NCBI RefSeq assembly: GCF_002285795.1
Contig: NZ_CP022961.1
Coordinates: 1,178,001-1,242,000, forward strand
Reading direction: 5' to 3'
Source of the DNA: Plantactinospora sp. KBS50
Lineage (GTDB): Bacteria; Actinomycetota; Actinomycetes; Mycobacteriales; Micromonosporaceae
Length of the DNA stretch: 64,000 bases
This document shows positions 1 to 8,169 of this stretch, in pieces. Numbering within the stretch: position 1 is the stretch's first letter; each line of letters begins with the position of its first letter. A model generated the notes under the pieces. It worked only from the letters and a program-made list of their open reading frames with translations, searched no databases and was not told the DNA's origin. A program made the translations under genes and the position numbers.

Positions 1-2
1 CA

Positions 3-413
3 GCCCCGGACGTCGCCGAGACGCTCTCCCAGGTCGGGCCCAGGCTGACCGAGGCGGACGCGTTCGTCGTGGTGACGCCGGAGTACAACCGAAGTTGTCC
101 CGCGTCGCTCAAGTCCTTCATCGACTGGCATTACACCCAGTGGCAGGCCAAGCCGATCGCCCTGGTCTCGTACGGCGGCATGGCCGGCGGCCTGCGCGCC
201 GCCGAGCACCTGCGGCTGGTCTTTGCCGAACTGCATGCGATGACGATCCGCGAGCAGGTGAGCTTTCACATGGCGTGGGAGAAGTTCGGCCCGGACGGCA
301 ACCCGGTCGAACCTGAGGCCGTCGGTGCGGCCGCCAAGGCGATGTTCGACCAGCTCGGGTGGTGGGGCGAGGCGCTGCGCGCGGCACGCGAGCGGCACCC
401 GTACGGCAAATAG
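3..413 (+). CDS. NADPH-dependent FMN reductase family protein, C-terminal part
   Basis: The reading frame is open from the window edge, so the start of the gene lies outside. The visible 136 residues carry the flavodoxin-like signature VTPEYNRSCPASLKSFIDW, the loop that contacts FMN in NADPH-dependent FMN reductases and quinone/azo reductases (SsuE/YieF type), followed by SYGGMAGGLRAAEHL, a second flavin-proximal loop of that family. These small cytosolic proteins move electrons from NAD(P)H to free or bound flavin, or to quinones and azo compounds; the substrate cannot be told from this fragment. The gene stops three bases before the 3' end of the convergent response regulator gene. Confidence 0.8.
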   Translation, partial: APDVAETLSQVGPRLTEADAFVVVTPEYNRSCPASLKSFIDWHYTQWQAKPIALVSYGGMAGGLRAAEHLRLVFAELHAMTIREQVSFHMAWEKFGPDGNPVEPEAVGAAAKAMFDQLGWWGEALRAARERHPYGK

Positions 414-416
414 CGC

Positions 417-1088
417 TCACGCCGCGGCGCTGAAGCCACGGCCGAGCTGGAAACCGACGCCCCGCACGGTCACGATCCACCTGGTGTCACCCAGCTTTGC
501 CCGCAGGCTGTTGACATGCGTGTCGATCGTCCGGCCGGTGGCCGTGGCGCTGTCGTGCCAGACCCGGGCACGCAGCTCCCGGCGGCTGAACACGACCCCG
601 GGGCGGGCGGCGAGCAGGTGCAGCAGGTCGAACTCCTTACGGGTCAGCGCGAGCGTCCGGCCGCCGAGCCGGGCCTCGCGCCGGGCCACGTCGATGTGCA
701 GCGGTCCGTGCGTGACGGTGTGGGCGTCCGGGTCCGGGCGTAGCCGCCGCAGCACGGCCTCGACCCGGGCCAGCAGCTCCTCGGCGCCGAACGGCTTGTC
801 GAGGCAGTCGTCGCAGCCGGCCCAGAACGCCAGCACGCGCTCGACCTCGGTGCCGCTACCGGTCAGGGCGATGATGGGTGTGTCCGACTCCCGGCGGATC
901 TCGGCGCAGACCAGCAGACCGTCGATGTCGGGTACGTCCATGTCGAGCACCACCAGATCCACCCGGTGGTGCTGTTGCAGGGCCGACTTGCCGGTGCCGG
1001 CGCCCCATGCCGCATATCCGCGCTCTTTCAACCGGTGTACGAGATGACGGCGGCCGGCGAGGTCGTCCTGTACGACGAGGACGCGCAT
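417..1088 (-). CDS. OmpR/PhoB-family response regulator
   Basis: A 223-residue two-domain regulator. The N-terminal receiver has the acidic pair D8/D9, the likely phospho-acceptor D49 in LVVLDMDVPD, T76 and the conserved K98 in DKPF. The C-terminal half (about 125-218) is a winged-helix domain with the usual TRKEFDLLHLL and TIDTHVNSLRAKLG stretches. Such proteins are phosphorylated by a partner histidine kinase and bind promoter DNA. No kinase gene is beside it, so it is an orphan in this window. Residue 7 is Q, where many receivers have another acidic or hydrophobic residue, which does not affect the phosphorylation site. Its upstream region faces the truncated epimerase gene. Confidence 0.9.
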   Translation of the reverse strand: MRVLVVQDDLAGRRHLVHRLKERGYAAWGAGTGKSALQQHHRVDLVVLDMDVPDIDGLLVCAEIRRESDTPIIALTGSGTEVERVLAFWAGCDDCLDKPFGAEELLARVEAVLRRLRPDPDAHTVTHGPLHIDVARREARLGGRTLALTRKEFDLLHLLAARPGVVFSRRELRARVWHDSATATGRTIDTHVNSLRAKLGDTRWIVTVRGVGFQLGRGFSAAA

Positions 1089-1236
1089 GACGAAATACCT
1101 TCCGATAACGGTCGGGATCGATGTGCTGTCCCCGAGTATGCCCGAATCGGGAGGGCCGGCACAGCAATGTTATTCGGTCCTTACACGTCTATTCTTCGGT
1201 CCGGCCTGGGCAAAATCGATGTCAATTAACTGCAAA

Positions 1237-1264
1237 GTTCACCACCTCGTCATGATAGGTGAAC
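1237..1264. promoter_or_regulatory. 7-bp inverted repeat (GTTCACC/GGTGAAC)
   Basis: In the 250-base divergent spacer between the response regulator and the truncated epimerase gene, GTTCACC and GGTGAAC form perfect 7-base arms 14 bases apart. Spacing and position suit a dimeric regulator site or a weak hairpin. No protein can be assigned to it; the adjacent response regulator is only a guess. Confidence 0.35.
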
Positions 1265-1341
1265 ATGGCGATCGTATGCGTTTTTCGCGGGCCGCCCGGT
1301 CGCGATGTCGGCAGCGACGGGCCGCAACGGGGAGGATGACC

Positions 1342-1697
1342 ATGCCGAGTGTGCAGGACACGCTGTGCCGGATGACGCACGTCGCACCGCCCGGGTGGAG
1401 GCCCACTGGAGAGGAACTCGACCGACTGCGTCGGCTGACCGGGCAGCTGATGGCGGCACAGCCGGACAGCCACGCCGAACTGGACCGCTATCTGTCCGTA
1501 CAGGAGCGTGGCATCCCGGTGCCCGAGCAGGAGGCAGAGGCGGCGATCCGGGGCCGGCGGGTGCTGGTGACCGGCGGCAGCGGCTGCATCGGTACCGAGC
1601 TGCTGCGCACGCTGGCGCACCTGCGGCCGTCGGTGCTGTTGAGCGGCGCCGACACCCCGCCGGCCCAGAGCGTTGTCGGCGTCCGCTACCTGCGTGG
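1342..1697 (+). pseudogene. NAD-dependent epimerase/dehydratase (CapD-like), truncated by an IS
   Basis: Starts at an ATG 6-7 bases after GGGGAGG (an in-frame ATG at 1336 overlaps that site). About 75 residues of helical leader, then RGRRVLVTGGSGCIG, the glycine-rich NAD-binding turn of extended SDR sugar epimerases and CapD-type polysaccharide enzymes, with the following beta strand ending at VRYLRG. There the family similarity stops and the frame runs into the insertion element, closing at a chance stop at 1737. The rest of the catalytic domain (YxxxK and beyond) is not present after the element, so the gene was cut and its 3' part lost. The product can only be a short Rossmann fragment and is probably inactive. 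Confidence 0.7.
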
Positions 1698-2990
1698 GAG
1701 AGCCGGCCACTGGGTCGGTGGGTGCGGTCACGGATGAGCAGTTGATCGCGGTGCTGGTCGATCGGGCTCGTGGTGACGGGCTGAAGCTGACCGGTGAGGG
1801 TGGGCTGCTGCAGCAGTTGACCAAGCGGGTCCTCGAATCGGCGCTGGACGGCGAGATTACCGATCACGTCGGCTACGACAAGCACGACCCGGCCGGTCGG
1901 GGCAGCGGGAACACCCGTAACGGCAGCCGGACCAAGACCGTGCTCGCCGATGTCGGGCCGGTCGAGGTTCGGGTTCCACGTGACGCGGCGGGCACGTTCG
2001 AACCGCAGATCGTGCGTAAGCGGCAGTGGCGCCTGACCGGCGTCGACGACATGGTCCTGTCGTTGTCGGCCAAGGGCCTGACCCACGGCGAGATCGCCGC
2101 GCATCTGGCCGAGGTGTACGGGGCCGAGGTGTCCAAGCAGACCATCTCCACCATCACCGACAAGGTCATGGACGGCATGGTGGAGTGGCAGAACCGGCCT
2201 CTGGACCGGGTGTATCCGGTCGTGTTCATCGACGCCATCAACGTCAAGATCAGGGACGGGCGGGTCGCGAACCGGCCGATCTACCTGGCGATGGCGGTCA
2301 CCGTCGACGGACACCGGGACATCCTCGGTATCTGGGCCGGTGACGGCGGTGAGGGCGCCGAGCACTGGCTGCACGTGCTGACCGAGTTGAAGAACCGCGG
2401 CGTCGCCGACGTGCTGATGCTGGTCTGTGACGGGCTCAAGGGCCTGCCCGAGGCGGTGGAGACGGTGTGGCCGCGCACGATCGTGCAGACGTGCGTGGTG
2501 CATCTGCTGCGCAACTCGTTCCGCTACGCCGCGCGGCAGGACTGGGACAAGATCGCCAAAGCGCTGCGGCCGGTCTACACCGCGCCGACCGAAGACGCCG
2601 CAACCGAGCGGTTCCTGGAGTTCGCCGACGCCTGGGGCAAGAAGTATCCAGCGATCGTGAAGCTGTGGGAGAACGCCTGGGCCGAGTTCGTGCCGTTCCT
2701 CGCCTTCGACGTGGAGATCCGCAAGGTCATCTGCAGCACAAACGCGATCGAGTCGGTCAACGCCCGTATCCGCAAGGCCGTGCGAGCTCGTTGGCACTTC
2801 CCGAACGAGCAAGCCGTCTTGAAGTGCGTCTACATGGCCTTGATGAGCCTCGACCCCACCGGCGCCGGCCGCCGGCGCTGGACCATGCGCTGGAAGGCAC
2901 CCCTGAACGCCTTCCAGATCGCCTTCGAAGGCCGGCTCACCCCCGTCAACAACTGACCACCTCAACAACCAAGATCAGCCGTTAACTTGA
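1697..2990 (+). mobile_element. IS256-family insertion element, left end apparently missing
   Basis: The element is defined by its transposase. On the right, 2976-2993 (GTTAACTTGACAGACCC) looks like an IS256-type terminus read inward as GGGTCTGTCAAGTT. I cannot find a matching inverted repeat on the left: the bases between the interrupted epimerase and the transposase start do not resemble it. The left boundary given is where epimerase similarity ends. Loss of the left end and of the host gene's 3' half suggests a deletion next to the element after it inserted. Confidence 0.65.
1718..2956 (+). CDS. IS256-family (mutator-type) transposase
   Basis: About 412 residues from the GTG at 1718, a normal length for the family; an in-frame ATG at 1673 lies inside the disrupted epimerase and is a less likely start. 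The N-terminal region has LTKRVLESALDGEITDHVGY and GNTRNGSRTKTV, typical of actinobacterial IS256 proteins. The DDE catalytic residues are visible as D in VVFIDAINVKI, D in LVCDGLKGLPEAV and E in STNAIESVNARIRK, with the conserved TCVVHLLRNS motif between the last two. The frame is intact, so the enzyme may still work in trans even though the element appears to lack its left terminus. Confidence 0.93.
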   Translation: MGAVTDEQLIAVLVDRARGDGLKLTGEGGLLQQLTKRVLESALDGEITDHVGYDKHDPAGRGSGNTRNGSRTKTVLADVGPVEVRVPRDAAGTFEPQIVRKRQWRLTGVDDMVLSLSAKGLTHGEIAAHLAEVYGAEVSKQTISTITDKVMDGMVEWQNRPLDRVYPVVFIDAINVKIRDGRVANRPIYLAMAVTVDGHRDILGIWAGDGGEGAEHWLHVLTELKNRGVADVLMLVCDGLKGLPEAVETVWPRTIVQTCVVHLLRNSFRYAARQDWDKIAKALRPVYTAPTEDAATERFLEFADAWGKKYPAIVKLWENAWAEFVPFLAFDVEIRKVICSTNAIESVNARIRKAVRARWHFPNEQAVLKCVYMALMSLDPTGAGRRRWTMRWKAPLNAFQIAFEGRLTPVNN

Positions 2991-3100
2991 CAGACCCGGA
3001 ATGTGGTGGGGCGCAAACAGTGTGGTACCCGGGTGCCGGCCTGTGTCGTCAGATGCGCAAGGTCGGCGTCGCCGGGCTGGAAGGTGGCATGCGCTGGTTG

Positions 3101-4090
3101 TCAGGGTTCGAGCAAGCAGAGCGGGATCGCCGCGATTCCGTCAGCGCGGCGGTACGCCTCGGACCCGGTGGTGATGACCGCCGCATCGAGTAGATCGTCG
3201 CCGAGTTGTCCACGCAGCCAGGTGAGGTGACGGACGTCGTCATCGCTCACCGACGGAGACAGCTTGACCTCGAGCGCCACGATTCGTTGATCGGCGCGCT
3301 GGATGATGAGATCCACCTCGTGTCGACTGTCCCAGGTACGTAGGTGATGAACCGTGGCTTCAGCTGCCTGCGCGTAGACCCGAACGCTGAGCGTCACCAG
3401 CGACTCGAACAAGGCGCCCAGCAGGTGACCGGGCCGGCGGACGGGTGTGTCCGGTGCTGAATCGTCGAGCAGGGCGGGTACGTCCACACCGAGGAGTCGG
3501 GCGGCGAGAGCCGGGTCGGCGAGGTGATGTTTCGGTGCGGCGCCGAGTCTGCTGAAGGCGCTGCGGCTGGGCAGCCAGCCGGGCACGGGATCGAGCAGCC
3601 ACAGTTGCGACAGCACGTCGCGGTACACGGTCGTTGTCGTCTTGGCGGGCTTGTTGGTCTCGCCCGGGGTGGCCGCGTCCAGGATGGCGTTGTAGGAACT
3701 GGTGGTTGCCGTCGCGGCTGCGTACGCGGCCAGCCATCCGCGCAGGGTGTCGGGGCGGCGTACCAGGTGGCCCTGCTCGGGGAAGTCTCGTTCGACGATA
3801 CGGTTCAGGTAGCCGTCGAGCTGTGCCCTGCGAGCGCGCGGCGGCAGTTGACGGATGGCGGGGAATCCGGAGCGCACGATCTCCTCGGCGTAGTCGACCA
3901 GGCTCAGCGCGCCGCCTCCGCTCACGGCCAGCCGCCGTCCGCTAAGCAACTCCCGAAGCTGCGGAGCGGGGAGGCTGCGCGCCCAGCCCGCTCCGCTGCC
4001 GTGATATCTCACAGCCGTCTCACGGGCGGTCCGCCGGGGGCGTTGGTCAAGCTCGTGTGACGCCCCCGATGGCTGAGATCGAGGCCGCAC
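3101..4090 (-). pseudogene. DUF4143 protein lacking its AAA ATPase domain
   Basis: The 329-residue frame contains the C-terminal DUF4143 region: SLVDYAEEIVRSGFPAIRQL, then RIVERDFPEQGHLVRRPDTL, and near the end the PD-(D/E)XK-like block SRHEVDLIIQRADQRIVALEVK. Normal members are around 400-450 residues and begin with an ATPase domain with a Walker A motif. Here there is no Walker A or B, and the first 35 residues are low-complexity arginine-rich sequence unlike the family. I therefore read it as a remnant of a gene whose 5' third has gone. It sits between the IS element and the SDR gene, a spot that already shows loss of DNA. Confidence 0.6.
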
Positions 4091-4224
4091 CGGCTACCCG
4101 GGTCACGGGGAGGCGGCCGACATGATCAGAATTGTCGCGGAAGCGGCGCCCGTGTCGTCGCCGACAACGTGCGGCCGACAGCACGCGCTGCGGCAGTGCC
4201 ATCCGTACCAGGAGAGGATCTTCC

Positions 4225-5001
4225 ATGTCCGTTCCCAGCGTTGACGACCAGGCCACCGGGCGGGTCGCCCTCGTCACCGGGGCCAGCCGCCCCTTCGGGC
4301 TCGGGTTCGCCGTCGCCCGCGAGCTTGCGACACACGGCTTCCACGCCGTGCTGGCCGGCCGGGACCCGGAGCAGACCGGCCTGCGGGCCCAGGAGTTGTC
4401 CGCCGAGGGCTTCGCGGCCACCGCCGTACATCTTGACCTGAGTGATCCTGCCACCATCGCGGCGGTCGCGGCGCGGCTGGCCGCCGACTTCGGCCGGCTC
4501 GACGCGCTGGTCCACAACGCCGCGCTGATGCCCGACTGGGACACCTTCCGCCTGTTGGACGCCGATACGGACGCCGTCCGTGCCGCGTTCGAGGTGACCG
4601 TGTTTGGTCCGTGGGCGCTCACCCGGGCCTGTCTGCCGCTGCTGGAGGCGGCCCCGGCGGCCCGGGTCGTCACCGTGTCCAGCGGCGCCGCGATGCAGGT
4701 GCGCGCCGGCGCCGCGCTACCCCGTCCCGTCGGTGCACCGGCGTACTCGATGGCCAAGTACACCGCCGAGACCCTGACCACCTCGCTGGCCGTGGAGCTG
4801 CGCGGAGCCGGGATCCTGGTCAACTCCGTCGACCCCGGACGGTTCGCGAGCCACCCTGAGCTCGGCGACGACAACGACGGGCGGCCGACGGTCGAGAGCG
4901 CACGCTGGGTGGCCTGGGCCGCCATGCTGCCCGGCGACGGACCCACCGGCGGCCTCTTCGAGGACGGTGAGCCGGTCGACGGTGGGATCACGGCGGCGTA
5001 G
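4225..5001 (+). CDS. short-chain dehydrogenase/reductase (SDR)
   Basis: A 258-residue classical SDR; the start is the ATG placed eight bases after AGGAGAGG. The NAD(P)-binding turn is GASRPFGLG near the N-terminus, with LVHNAA as the NNAG-type strand, the catalytic serine in VTVSSGAA and the YSMAK active-site pair (YxxxK). The end, GPTGGLFEDGEPVDGG, resembles the C-terminus of ketoreductase-type SDRs. It would reduce a carbonyl or oxidise an alcohol in the cytosol with NAD(P)(H); the substrate is unknown. It stands alone, 160-240 bases ahead of the first HIT gene. Confidence 0.88.
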   Translation: MSVPSVDDQATGRVALVTGASRPFGLGFAVARELATHGFHAVLAGRDPEQTGLRAQELSAEGFAATAVHLDLSDPATIAAVAARLAADFGRLDALVHNAALMPDWDTFRLLDADTDAVRAAFEVTVFGPWALTRACLPLLEAAPAARVVTVSSGAAMQVRAGAALPRPVGAPAYSMAKYTAETLTTSLAVELRGAGILVNSVDPGRFASHPELGDDNDGRPTVESARWVAWAAMLPGDGPTGGLFEDGEPVDGGITAA

Positions 5002-5240
5002 CGGGCCGGCCGGACCGCAACGCGGCCGCGGCCGGCCCGGGTCTTGTCGCCGCTCGCGAAACGCGAGTCGAATCGCGTCGATCGAGTCGTTTTCGCAATC
5101 ATGGTGCATTGCAGACATTGATCTCCGTAGTATCGCTCGGCTATCCCGCTGGCCGATGTCGACCTTGTATGATGGCGCCGTCAGACGTCGCACGACACCC
5201 TGCGCCCGGTGGGCGCAAGCGGTTGGTGGTGGGGGGCTGC

Positions 5241-5717
5241 GTGGGACCAGAAGGCGCTGAGGCGAGTGCTCCTGCCGATCCGTTGCCGGACTGCCTGTTC
5301 TGTCGACAGGAAGACCCGCGACTGAATCGGATCTCGCACCGGAACGCGACCTGTTTTGCCCGGCTGGACAACTTCCCCGCCTCGGAAGGACATACCGAGA
5401 TCGTTCCGAAGCGCCACGTCGAGTCGTTCTTCGATCTGACGGCCGCGGAGCTTCACGACGCCTTCTCGCTGATTCTGGCGGTGCGCGCCGACCTGTCCCT
5501 GCGGTTGCGGCCGGAGGGATACACCATCGGCGTCAACGAAGGTCGCGCGGCGGGTCGCAGCATCGATCATCTACACATCCACGTGATACCGCGCAGCTTC
5601 GGCGATGTCGAGAACCCGGCCGGCGGCATCCGGCAGATCCTTCCCAACTGCGATCCTGACGCCTGGCAGGCCGCGACGAGCGAGGCCATCGGCGGGCGCG
5701 ACCGCGTGCTCCGGTAG
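5241..5717 (+). CDS. HIT family nucleotide-binding hydrolase/transferase
   Basis: From the GTG at 5241, which follows a purine-rich GGTGGGGGG, the protein is 158 residues; ATGs at 5169 and 5172 would add an unconserved leader. It opens with the CLFC pair of HIT proteins, then FARLDNFPASEGHTEIVPKRHVESFFDL and the histidine triad DHLHIHVIPR. Family members hydrolyse or transfer nucleoside monophosphates from dinucleotides or nucleotide conjugates through the middle histidine. A second, more divergent HIT protein follows 0.9 kb later, along with a kinase-like and an AIR-synthase-like gene, so nucleotide chemistry is a shared theme in this stretch. Confidence 0.88.
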   Translation: MGPEGAEASAPADPLPDCLFCRQEDPRLNRISHRNATCFARLDNFPASEGHTEIVPKRHVESFFDLTAAELHDAFSLILAVRADLSLRLRPEGYTIGVNEGRAAGRSIDHLHIHVIPRSFGDVENPAGGIRQILPNCDPDAWQAATSEAIGGRDRVLR

Positions 5718-5752
5718 CCGGCCCGCCCGCACCGTGCGGCTGGGTCGTCCGC

Positions 5753-6517
5753 TCAGACGTGCAGCATGCCGTCGTCCCCCAGCAGCATGCACAGCGAGTT
5801 GACCTCGTGCCACAGCTCGTCCTTGGCCAGTGCGGCGAATCCGGAACTGACGTCCACGCTGACGCAGCCGATGAACTGGCCCCGCCCGTTCCGGACCGGG
5901 CTGGCGAAGACGGCGCCGCGATGGCGTACCCGCACGAACTCCGGCCAGGCGAGGTTCATGACGGCGTCGGGGCCGTCGGACTCGATGTGGGCAGCAAATT
6001 TGGCCGGCGTGGTCAGCCGCTCCGCGAGCTGCTCGACGTCAACGGCCACCTCCTCGTTGCGTTTCCAGCACAGGCCCACGACGCCGACGCCCCGACCCGG
6101 TTCGAAGGCCCGGGTCGTCGGTGTGCTGCCCAACCGGTACGTGGCGATGCGAACCAGCCGGCGATGCGGGCGGCGTAGCGCCCAGGCGATGCGCCACACG
6201 TGCAGGCCGAGGTCGGAGGGGGGTGGCTTGGGGTCCACCCGTGAGGCGATGGCCAGCAGCCGACCGAAGTGGTTGAGGATCTGGTGGCGGACGGCGGTGC
6301 GTCGGGCCATGCGGGAACGCTCCGACCAGATCTGAGCCGGCGTGAGCGCGCCGAAGGTCGCGATGATGGTCACCAGGATGGCAATGATGTAGCCGCGGCC
6401 GCCTATGGCGGTATTCCAGAACGAGGCCGAGGGAACGGAATACTGCTGTGCGACCATGACACAGGTCGCCGCCAGCATGATCGCGCGATCGGCGATCTTT
6501 GCCGTGAGGGGCCGCAT
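5753..6517 (-). CDS. membrane protein with C-terminal GAF-like domain
   Basis: Start chosen at the ATG giving MRPLTAKIADRAI; a TTG 17 codons upstream is possible, but neither has a clear ribosome site. Residues about 12-32 and 45-62 form two hydrophobic segments (the second is GYIIAILVTIIATFGAL), followed by a basic linker and a soluble C-terminal domain of about 120 residues. That domain has the pattern GVGVVGLCW, then RGAVFASPVRNGRGQFIGCVSVDV, which resembles GAF-fold sensor domains, although the similarity is by eye only. It is on the opposite strand between the two HIT genes. Ligand and output are unknown; there is no kinase or DNA-binding domain. Confidence 0.55.
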   Translation of the reverse strand: MRPLTAKIADRAIMLAATCVMVAQQYSVPSASFWNTAIGGRGYIIAILVTIIATFGALTPAQIWSERSRMARRTAVRHQILNHFGRLLAIASRVDPKPPPSDLGLHVWRIAWALRRPHRRLVRIATYRLGSTPTTRAFEPGRGVGVVGLCWKRNEEVAVDVEQLAERLTTPAKFAAHIESDGPDAVMNLAWPEFVRVRHRGAVFASPVRNGRGQFIGCVSVDVSSGFAALAKDELWHEVNSLCMLLGDDGMLHV

Positions 6518-6634
6518 GCGATAAACGGTAGAACTTATCGACAAGGGGGAAAGATGCGCGCGTGACAAATGGTTCCGCCGGATAGCGATGCTACGGTGGA
6601 GTCGTGCGCTTCACCGTCCTATGCGGAGGTAGGC

Positions 6635-7339
6635 GTGGCTGTTATGTCAACCTGCGACGGCGCCGAGCTGTGTGATGAAATGCGCCCCGGTGGCGTCAGC
6701 ACCTTCGCGGCGACGTACCGGGGCGAGCCGCCCAGCCGGGAGATCGCGTCCGTCGCGGGTTTTCGGCTCATCGCCGACCTGTCGCCGCTGACCGTGGGGC
6801 ACCTGCTACTGCTGCCCGAGGTGCACCACCTCAGTTTCGGCCATCTCGACGCCCCGCACCTTGAGCGCGTCCGACTTCTCGTGTCCGCCCTGCGCCCGCT
6901 GTACGTGGCGACGTTCGGGCAGATGACCATTCTGGAACATGGATCTTCTTCGGCGATACCGTCGGCGTGCATCACCCATGCCCACTGGCACCTGCTTCCC
7001 GTCGACGGGTCGCGCGCCACGGCAGCGATGGCGCGCGACGGGCTGACGGGCGTCGAACTTCCCGACTTCACCGCGTTGCGGCGGTTCGCGGCGGCCGATC
7101 GGCCCTACTACTACTGTTGCGACGGCAACTCCCACGTCCTGTTCGACGCCGAGCGTCGCATCCGCAGCCAGTACCTGCGCTCTGTCGTGGGCATCATGCT
7201 CGGCATGACCGATCCCGAGTGGGACTGGTCGGTGGTGATCCGCAAGGACTTCCTGCGAGCGACGATGGTCGCAACCCGGGACTGGCGCCGGCGGCTCATG
7301 CCAGGAGCCGGTGCGCCGGCCTCGGCCGCGTTCAGGTAG
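6635..7339 (+). CDS. divergent HIT-like protein
   Basis: A GGAGGT at 6625-6630 serves either the GTG at 6635 or the ATG at 6644. The roughly 230-residue product has the HIT layout: LSPLTVGHLLLLPEVHHLSFG (the strand pair before the triad) and the triad THAHWHLLPV, with an N-terminal strand AGFRLIADL. The C-terminal 80 residues, including DRPYYYCCDGNSHVLFDAE and a tail ending in RDWRRRLMPG, are outside the usual HIT domain and recall GalT/Ap4A-phosphorylase-type extensions. It would bind a nucleotide or nucleotide sugar. It leads the kinase-like, ThiL-like and methyltransferase genes on the same strand and probably starts their operon. Confidence 0.75.
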   Translation: MAVMSTCDGAELCDEMRPGGVSTFAATYRGEPPSREIASVAGFRLIADLSPLTVGHLLLLPEVHHLSFGHLDAPHLERVRLLVSALRPLYVATFGQMTILEHGSSSAIPSACITHAHWHLLPVDGSRATAAMARDGLTGVELPDFTALRRFAAADRPYYYCCDGNSHVLFDAERRIRSQYLRSVVGIMLGMTDPEWDWSVVIRKDFLRATMVATRDWRRRLMPGAGAPASAAFR

Positions 7340-7401
7340 CACGTGGTGGCGCCCCGTCGCCCGCATCGATGCCGCCCCGCCGCGGCAGAGGGGTTTCCCG
7401 A

Positions 7402-8169
7402 ATGGGACACGGCTTGCGGATCTCCGTGGACGGCCCGAGCGCGAGCGGCAAGACCACCCTCGCGGTCGCGCTCGCGTCGCGGCTGGGCATGCGTGTGCTC
7501 GACACCGGGCTGACCTACCGTGCCGTGGCCTTTGCGGCGCTGCGCGGCCCGGTGCCGCCCGGCGGGCGATTGTTCACGGTGCTGCGTCACGAGCCGGTGG
7601 CACCGGGGGCACGACCCGCACTCCCCGCCATCGTTTACCACGGGGAGGACATCACCGATGCCCTCTGGTCAGCGGAAGTGGAAGAGCAACTGCGGCTCGT
7701 CGCCGCCGAGCCGGCATGGCGCCGCGCCATCACCGAGCAGCATCGCATGATCATGAGCGACCATCCGCGGGTGGTCGCCGTCGGACGGGACTGCGCCACA
7801 ACGATCATGGCGGACGCGGACTGCCACGTGTTCCTCACCGCCGCCGAGGCGGTCCGGCGGCACCGGCGGTACGCCCAGTTCCGGCTTCGTCCGGACCGGG
7901 CGGTGACTGTCGGACCGGCCACCGGGCTCGACGACGTCACCCGCGAACACATCGGCCACCAGCCGCACGGCCTCGTCCTGGACACCACATTCCTGCCGCC
8001 GTCCGCCACGGTGCGAGCCGTCCTTCACCACCTGGGAGACCTCCAGTGCCCTCCGAAGCCGCCACCTACTCCGACGAGCCGACCCGGGTCGCGAAGCTCG
8101 TCGGGGCCTTCCTCACCGGCCAGTCCGGATCCGTCCTCGGCGACAGCCACGGCCCGTACGCGACCCTGA
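7402..8169 (+). CDS. cytidylate-kinase-like nucleotide kinase
   Basis: The ATG at 7402 follows AGAGGGG. Walker A is DGPSASGKTTLA; LDTGLTYRAVA matches the LDTGxxYR motif of bacterial CMP kinase, VVAVGRDCATTI matches its GRD block, HVFLTAAEAVRRHRR the LID arginines and VLDTTFLPP the final strand. It is therefore a Cmk-fold P-loop kinase, shorter and more divergent than a housekeeping Cmk, and its acceptor need not be CMP. The last 40 codons, in frame up to 8169, overlap the ThiL-like gene by 124 bases and encode a Pro/Ser-rich tail without family similarity. Either the tail is tolerated or the true gene ended near 8045. Confidence 0.75.
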   Translation: MGHGLRISVDGPSASGKTTLAVALASRLGMRVLDTGLTYRAVAFAALRGPVPPGGRLFTVLRHEPVAPGARPALPAIVYHGEDITDALWSAEVEEQLRLVAAEPAWRRAITEQHRMIMSDHPRVVAVGRDCATTIMADADCHVFLTAAEAVRRHRRYAQFRLRPDRAVTVGPATGLDDVTREHIGHQPHGLVLDTTFLPPSATVRAVLHHLGDLQCPPKPPPTPTSRPGSRSSSGPSSPASPDPSSATATARTRP

